Translations under genes and position numbers: made by a program | Assembly (NCBI GenBank): GCA_903853735.1 | Contig: CAINUH010000125.1 | Span: 1 to 9,964, forward strand | Reading direction: 5' to 3' | Length of the DNA stretch: 9,964 nucleotides | From: an uncultured Desulfomonile sp. | GTDB lineage: Bacteria > Desulfobacterota > Desulfomonilia > Desulfomonilales > Desulfomonilaceae | The notes under the pieces: model-generated | Databases searched by the model: none | Told to the model about the DNA's origin: nothing | The model's input: only the letters and a program-made list of their open reading frames with translations | In this document: one piece after another, positions 5,831 through 9,964 of the stretch | Layout of the letters: each line of letters opens with the position of its first letter | Position numbering within the stretch: the first letter of the stretch is position 1

Positions 5831-6640
5831 CTAGGTGAGCCAGCGTTTTCGACGCTTGTAGTGTTTGACGTCCCTGTAGCTTTTCTTTGTGCCCATTTCG
5901 GTGAGGCCAAGGTAGAATTCCTTGATGTCCTCGTTTTCGCTTAGCTTTTCTACCGTGTCGTCCAGCACTATTCTCCCGCTCTCCATCACGTAGCCATGGT
6001 GCGCGATGCTCAGCGCCATCCTCGCGTTCTGTTCGACCAGTAGGATGGTGACCTTTTCTTCTTTATTAATTCTGCTAATGATGTCAAAGATTTCTCCTAC
6101 CAGCATCGGGCTCAGCCCCATGGACGGTTCGTCCAGGAGCAGCAAGGTCGGATGCGCCATCAACCCCCGGCCGATTACCAGCATTTGCTGTTCACCCCCG
6201 CTGATGTATCCGGCGAGCACGTTTCGGCGTTGGATTAGTCGAGGAAAATATTGATAGACCATCGCCAGATCCTGCTTGATTTGTTTGCGACTCTTGATTG
6301 TGTGAGCAGCCACGACAAGGTTTTCCTCTACCGTGAGATCCTCAAACGCCTTGCGGCCCTCCATGACCTGAAAGATCCCTTTCCTCACTATTTTCTCCGG
6401 GTCCATCTTGTCAATGCGCTCACCCATAAAACTGATAGAGCCGTCGGTGACTTCCCCGTCCTCGGATTTGAGCAGTCCGGATATTGCTTTCAGAGTGGTA
6501 CTCTTTCCCGCTCCATTGTTTCCCAAAATGGCTACGATCTGACCCTCACGGACCTTGAGAGACATACCCTTCAGGACGAGAATAACCTCGCTGTACGTCA
6601 CCTCAATGTTGTTCACTTCGAGCATGACCGCCATGAACAT
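5831..6640 (-). CDS. livF: Branched-chain amino acid type ABC transporter ATP-binding protein (LivF-like)
   Basis: This 269-residue ATPase is one of the two nucleotide-binding subunits of a HAAT-family importer, acting on the cytoplasmic face of LivH/LivM-type permeases. Visible motifs are Walker A G40-N-N-G-A-G-K-S-T48, signature S146-G-G-E-Q150 (in the context Y-I-S-G-G-E-Q-Q-M), Walker B L-L-L-L-D169-E170, and the switch H in the L-L-V-E-Q-N-A region. As is usual in LivF, the switch His position is Gln. A basic tail (about residues 250-269, VKHYKRRKRWLT) extends past the core and resembles that of LivF proteins of sulfate-reducing and syntrophic bacteria. ATG 6640 overlaps the LivG stop (TAATG), with GGGAG just upstream; ATGs at residues 3 and 6 are alternatives. 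It is the last gene of the operon, convergent with the small ORF. Substrate specificity is set by the binding protein, not here. Confidence 0.92.
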   Translation of the reverse strand: MFMAVMLEVNNIEVTYSEVILVLKGMSLKVREGQIVAILGNNGAGKSTTLKAISGLLKSEDGEVTDGSISFMGERIDKMDPEKIVRKGIFQVMEGRKAFEDLTVEENLVVAAHTIKSRKQIKQDLAMVYQYFPRLIQRRNVLAGYISGGEQQMLVIGRGLMAHPTLLLLDEPSMGLSPMLVGEIFDIISRINKEEKVTILLVEQNARMALSIAHHGYVMESGRIVLDDTVEKLSENEDIKEFYLGLTEMGTKKSYRDVKHYKRRKRWLT

Positions 6641-7467
6641 TACGCTCCCAACCTCGAATACGTAAGATCCTTTTCGCCCAAGTAAGCCTTGATCACCTGC
6701 TCGTTATACCGGATTTCTTCTGGAGGACCTTCCGCAATCTTGACTCCGAAATCCAATACGCAAACGCGATCTGAAATATCCATAACCACACCCATGTCAT
6801 GTTCAACAAGTATGATGGTTACGCCCCACTCATCGTGAATATCCAGGATAAACCGTGTGATGTCTTCTGTTTCTTCAAGGTTCATGCCGGTAACCGGCTC
6901 GTCCAGAAGGAGCAGCTTTGGTTTCATAGCCAAGGCCCGGGCCAGTTCCACCCGTTTCTGGAGACCGTACGGCAATGTGCCGACCTTCTTCTTACGGATA
7001 TGTTCTATTTCCAAAAGATCAATAATATTTTCCTCTATTTCCTTGCGCAGAGCCAGTTCGGTGCGACGGGCCGCCCCAAAATAGTAGCCCGCAGACAACA
7101 GGCCTGTCTTCAGGTGAACATGACGGCCCAGCTTGATGTTATCCAATACGGTCATGCCCTTGAAGAGTTCCACGTTCTGAAACGTCCTAGCTATTCCCAA
7201 CCCTGCTATCTCATGGGGCTTAAGCCTGGTCGTGTCTTGACCTTCAAATATTATCTTTCCACTGCCAGGTTGGTAAAATCTGTTGATACAATTCAAAAGA
7301 CACGTCTTGCCGGCACCGTTGGGGCCGATAATAGTAAAAATCTCGCCTTTCTTTACACTTGCGGACACATCGGTGAGAACGTGAACTCCTCCAAAAGCGA
7401 GGAATATTTCCTGAATTTCAAGCTGAATATTTGCGTATTCGCCGCTGCTGGAGCCGATTCTCGTCAA
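6640..7467 (-). CDS. livG: Branched-chain amino acid type ABC transporter ATP-binding protein (LivG-like)
   Basis: This 275-residue partner of the LivF-like ATPase has Walker A G48-P-N-G-A-G-K-T55, Q-loop F96-Q97-N98, a variant signature L165-P-Y-G-L-Q170 (where LSGGQ is typical of most ABC ATPases), Walker B L-L-L-L-D189-E190-P191, and H-loop V-E-H-D-M-G. The I-G-P-N-G-A-G-K-T and A-R-T-F-Q-N-V-E-L-F segments are characteristic of LivG. The start is TTG 7467 (complement), supported by GAGAGG (7478-7473) five bases before it. The gene follows the acyl-CoA ligase by 19 bases and overlaps the LivF start by one base, so all three belong to one operon. The first 13 residues, rich in Ser and Gly, are probably an unstructured extension. 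Confidence 0.92.
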   Translation of the reverse strand: MTRIGSSSGEYANIQLEIQEIFLAFGGVHVLTDVSASVKKGEIFTIIGPNGAGKTCLLNCINRFYQPGSGKIIFEGQDTTRLKPHEIAGLGIARTFQNVELFKGMTVLDNIKLGRHVHLKTGLLSAGYYFGAARRTELALRKEIEENIIDLLEIEHIRKKKVGTLPYGLQKRVELARALAMKPKLLLLDEPVTGMNLEETEDITRFILDIHDEWGVTIILVEHDMGVVMDISDRVCVLDFGVKIAEGPPEEIRYNEQVIKAYLGEKDLTYSRLGA

Positions 7468-7486
7468 ATGTGCCTCTCAGCGGGGT

Positions 7487-9385
7487 CTAGGCTTTTGGTA
7501 CAGCCTTGATGCGGACGGATGTCTGCATACGAAAAGCCTTCCCGTCACGGTATTTGATGTCAGAAGATACTTCCAGCCTCTCCAGGTCACCGTAAAGAGC
7601 CTCGATAAGCTGTGAATATCGCTCCTCAACCACGGATCTCCTGACCTTCCTCGTCCGGGTCATCTCATCATCATCCGCGTCAAGCTCTTTATGAAGCATG
7701 ACGAATCTCTTCACCTGAGCAGCCTTGGGCAGGAACGAATTCATCTTTGCGACTTCCTGTGAGATGATTTCGTAAACCTCGTCCTTTTGTGAAAGGTCGG
7801 TGTACGTGGTGTAGGTAATCTTATTGCTTTCAACCCACTTGCCCACATTGGCCATGTCCATGTTAATCATTGCCGAAACAAACGGGCGGTCTTTACCAAG
7901 CACTACCGCTTCGGAAATATACATGCTGAACTTGAGCTTGTTTTCAATGAGTTGGGGTGAGAACTTCGTCCCATCCGAGAGTTTCATGACATCCTTCATG
8001 CGGTCTATCATGACCAGATGCCCATCCTCATCGAGCAGTCCCTGGTCTCCGGAATGCAGCCATCCGTCCACCAGTGTGCCTATCGTAGCTTCTTCGTCCT
8101 TGTAGTAGCCGAAGAAAACAGTTGGGCCTCTCGTAAGAATCTCTCCAGTGTCCGAGATCTTGATCTCCATCTCCGGTATGGGTTTTCCGACCGTGTTGAG
8201 CTTTATGTCATTGTTACGGTGAGCCACACTTATTCCGGAGGTCTCCGTCTGGCCGTAAATCTGCTTTATATTTACCCCAAGCGCCTGAAAAAGATTGAAA
8301 ATCTCAGGTCCCAATGCCGCGCCGCCCGTGTAAACATTTCTGAGCTTTCCGAGCCCCAGGTAGTTTTTCAGAGAGCGAAAAAGCAGCAGGTAACATATCT
8401 TATCCAGGATATTAAGCAGCAGGTTGGGTTTCTTACCGGCAAGCTTCACTTCTGCCGCTTTGTATCCAACCGGCATGCAGAGTTTGTAGAAAAACCGCTT
8501 CACCCATGCTGCATCCTGTATTTTAACCTGAATGTCGGAGCACATCCTTTCCCAGAACCTCGGAGGAGCAAACAGGATCTCCGGTCCGATCTCACGAATG
8601 TTCTCGGGCACTGTTTCAAGTTTCTCGGGAAAATTGACGGTAAAGCCTTTGTAAAGGTTCCAGGATACCGCAGTCATTTGCTCGCCGATCCATGGGAGCG
8701 GCAGGAACGAGACATGATTGTCGGTCGGATACGCAGGATCGATACTGTCATAGTTCCGGGCCATCTTGACCAGGTTGCGGTGGGTGAGCATTGCTCCCTT
8801 GGGCAGGCCTGTGGTCCCGGAAGTGTAAGCGAGTAAGGCTGTAGTCGATTCCTGAATATTGTCGAGGTATTGCCGGAACAGACCGGGTTGCTCGGAGTCA
8901 AGTTTGCGGCCCATCCGTCGGACTTCGGCTAAAGGAATAAGGAGGGCGTCATCGTAATGCCTCATGCCTTTTGTATCGTCCACGATGACGTACTTGATCT
9001 TAGGGCATAGATCTTTTATATCCAGGAACTTGTCGGCTTGTTCCTGATCTTCTACCACCATGAAAACAGCATCGGAATGATCAATGATGTACCGCACCTG
9101 ATCCAGGTGGCTATCCGGGAAAATACCGACAGCCGCGCCGCCCAGAGACTGTATGGCAAGCTCAGAGTAGAGCCATTCAGGCCGGTTATCTCCCAAAATC
9201 GCAAGCTTGTCGCCTTGTTTGTACCCAAGAGCCACTAGCCCCAGCGCCAGTTCTTGCACGCAACCGAGGTATTCTTCCCAAGTTACCGATTGCCAGATAC
9301 CGAATTCTTTTTCTCTCAAAGCCACTTTGGCGCGGCCGTATTTCAGGGCGTTCTCGCACAACAAGTGGGGTAGCGTTTCGGCCAT
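7487..9385 (-). CDS. AMP-dependent long-chain-type acyl-CoA synthetase
   Basis: This 632-residue ligase of the ANL superfamily activates a carboxylic acid through an acyl-AMP intermediate and transfers it to CoA. The P-loop-like motif is Y187-T-S-G-T-T-G-L-P-K-G197 and the A5 motif is Y377-G-Q-T-E-T382. The hinge and C-terminal region reads H-S-G-D-Q-G-L-L-D-E-D-G, then I-D-R-M-K-D-V-M-K-L-S-D-G-T-K-F-S-P. The stretch D-D-D-E-M-T-R-T-R-K-V-R-R near the end is typical of the FadD15-like long-chain group. ATG 9385 (complement) has only a weak GGACGG upstream. It lies inside a Liv-type transport operon, between the binding protein and LivG, an arrangement often seen in Desulfobacterota. That suggests the imported compound is a fatty, branched or aromatic acid made into its CoA ester. 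The family is certain; the acyl chain is not. Confidence 0.93.
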   Translation of the reverse strand: MAETLPHLLCENALKYGRAKVALREKEFGIWQSVTWEEYLGCVQELALGLVALGYKQGDKLAILGDNRPEWLYSELAIQSLGGAAVGIFPDSHLDQVRYIIDHSDAVFMVVEDQEQADKFLDIKDLCPKIKYVIVDDTKGMRHYDDALLIPLAEVRRMGRKLDSEQPGLFRQYLDNIQESTTALLAYTSGTTGLPKGAMLTHRNLVKMARNYDSIDPAYPTDNHVSFLPLPWIGEQMTAVSWNLYKGFTVNFPEKLETVPENIREIGPEILFAPPRFWERMCSDIQVKIQDAAWVKRFFYKLCMPVGYKAAEVKLAGKKPNLLLNILDKICYLLLFRSLKNYLGLGKLRNVYTGGAALGPEIFNLFQALGVNIKQIYGQTETSGISVAHRNNDIKLNTVGKPIPEMEIKISDTGEILTRGPTVFFGYYKDEEATIGTLVDGWLHSGDQGLLDEDGHLVMIDRMKDVMKLSDGTKFSPQLIENKLKFSMYISEAVVLGKDRPFVSAMINMDMANVGKWVESNKITYTTYTDLSQKDEVYEIISQEVAKMNSFLPKAAQVKRFVMLHKELDADDDEMTRTRKVRRSVVEERYSQLIEALYGDLERLEVSSDIKYRDGKAFRMQTSVRIKAVPKA

Positions 9386-9649
9386 ACTAATAACCGTCCA
9401 TATTGCTATTTCACTGCATCAGTAAGCCTATGCCGGGGCAGACATACCCGCAGTGGCTGCCTTGTCCTACTCAGGCTTTTTCAAACCGGCAAAACTAATG
9501 TTCCGGTTGGCCAAGGGCTCCGCTGCAAGGCGCAGCCCAGTTATGCCGGCTCGAATTCCAAGCTGTAGTGTTGGCGGGCAGAGACGCCCACCAACACTGA
9601 AAAATTTCTTTTCTCAGAAAGTTGCCGAAAATCGCCTTTGGAGCCGTCC
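9386..9649 (-). other. Intercistronic spacer in the liv-type operon
   Basis: These 264 bases separate the binding-protein stop from the ligase start on the minus strand and contain no convincing gene. They are rich in inverted repeats: a 12-base-pair hairpin at 9567-9598, AACCGG/CCGGTT at 9484-9508, and GCTGC/GCAGC at 9522-9536. This fits an mRNA region that stabilises the upstream binding-protein message or partly stops transcription, so that more binding protein than cytoplasmic components is made. Function is inferred from layout. Confidence 0.5.
9567..9598 (-). repeat. Strong hairpin between binding protein and ligase genes
   Basis: AGTGTTGGCGGGC (9567-9579) and GCCCACCAACACT (9586-9598) pair along 12 of 13 positions around a six-base loop, with one C/A mismatch. 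On the minus strand no T run follows, so it is not a standard intrinsic terminator for the operon. It could protect the upstream mRNA from 3' exonucleases or belong to a family of dispersed repeats; only a genome search could tell. Confidence 0.65.
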
Positions 9650-9964
9650 TTATTCCACGGTCATCCAGTCCGATACAGGCTCAAAGATCTTTTGCTCAAC
9701 GTTAGCCTTCCACACTCTGGCAACCGGAAATTTGTTGTTCTTGATCGTATAGGGAGCTGATAAGCCGCCACTGTCAAAATCTTTCAATGAGCTGAGCGCC
9801 TTTACGAGACCCTCTCCGTTAAGCTGCCCGGCCTTGTCTGCCATCTTGAGGCATTCCACAAAGATCAGCCCGGTCATGAAACCTTGCATATATGAGTTGT
9901 CCCTGTCTTTGACATTAGGGTATTTCTTTTGAGTATATTCCCGAATCTTTTTTATCATGGGCAC
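9650..9964 (-). CDS. ABC transporter periplasmic substrate-binding protein, C-terminal part (LivK-like, partial)
   Basis: The visible 105 codons are the C-terminal end of a Peripla_BP_6 (Leu/Ile/Val-binding type) protein; the gene runs off the right edge, so the GTG at the edge is not taken as its start. Family features include Y-M-Q-G-F-M-T-G-L-I-F-V-E-C-L-K-M-A-D-K, followed by G-L-V-K-A-L and the segment S-A-P-Y-T-I-K-N-N-K-F-P-V-A-R-V-W-K. Such proteins bind an amino acid, amide or organic acid in the periplasm and deliver it to LivH/LivM permeases. It is followed by a 264-base spacer and then the ligase and the two ATPases on the same strand. Ligand-contacting residues lie mainly outside this fragment, so the ligand cannot be guessed. 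Confidence 0.85.
   Translation of the reverse strand: MPMIKKIREYTQKKYPNVKDRDNSYMQGFMTGLIFVECLKMADKAGQLNGEGLVKALSSLKDFDSGGLSAPYTIKNNKFPVARVWKANVEQKIFEPVSDWMTVE

Noticed and set aside
6799..7509. 236-codon plus-strand frame
   Set aside because: It is antisense to the LivG-type gene, which carries all the ABC ATPase motifs.
8018..8836. 272-codon plus-strand frame
   Set aside because: It lies wholly inside the acyl-CoA ligase on the opposite strand; the translation has no domain pattern, and the ligase motifs are unmistakable.
1..9964. CRISPR array, insertion sequence, tRNA or rRNA gene
   Set aside because: No regularly spaced repeats, transposase-like protein or structured RNA gene was visible.

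Overview
The window has a mid-range G+C content and compact, partly overlapping genes. Most likely it is a chromosomal segment of an anaerobic Desulfobacterota (former Deltaproteobacteria) organism. That placement rests on the style of the Liv-type ABC transporter plus acyl-CoA ligase operon, the basic C-terminal tail of the LivF-like ATPase, and the FmdB-type zinc ribbon protein. It is an inference from family resemblance; no rRNA or other marker gene is present.

Left part (1-4734, + strand): an A+T-rich leader of about 450 bases with inverted and direct repeats, then five co-directional genes. They encode a stand-alone RibD C-terminal-type pyrimidine reductase, a medium-chain dehydrogenase without recognisable zinc ligands, a PTPS/QueD-fold protein that keeps its zinc histidines but lacks the catalytic Cys and His, a GT4 glycosyltransferase, and a class I SAM methyltransferase. 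Genes 2-5 overlap or nearly touch (TAATG junction, TTGA junction, 1-base gap), so they are probably made from one mRNA. The combination looks like an uncharacterised pathway for a reduced, glycosylated and possibly methylated pyrimidine, pterin or related compound. No GTP cyclohydrolase, transporter or regulator for it lies inside the window. This is the most interesting part.

Middle (4735-5830): a non-coding gap of about 330 bases with a possible promoter, a small predicted lipoprotein (TTG start), a small FmdB-type zinc ribbon protein with a Cys/Ser-rich tail, and a 23-codon ORF with a near-perfect Shine-Dalgarno sequence.

Right part (5831-9964, - strand): a branched-chain amino acid type (HAAT/Liv) ABC transport operon read right to left. 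It contains the C-terminal end of a periplasmic substrate-binding protein (cut by the window edge), a long-chain-type acyl-CoA synthetase, a LivG-type ATPase and a LivF-type ATPase. A 264-base spacer with a strong hairpin separates the binding protein from the rest. The LivH and LivM permeases are not in the window and probably lie beyond the right edge. The ligase suggests import of an organic acid followed by CoA activation, but the substrate cannot be read from the sequence.
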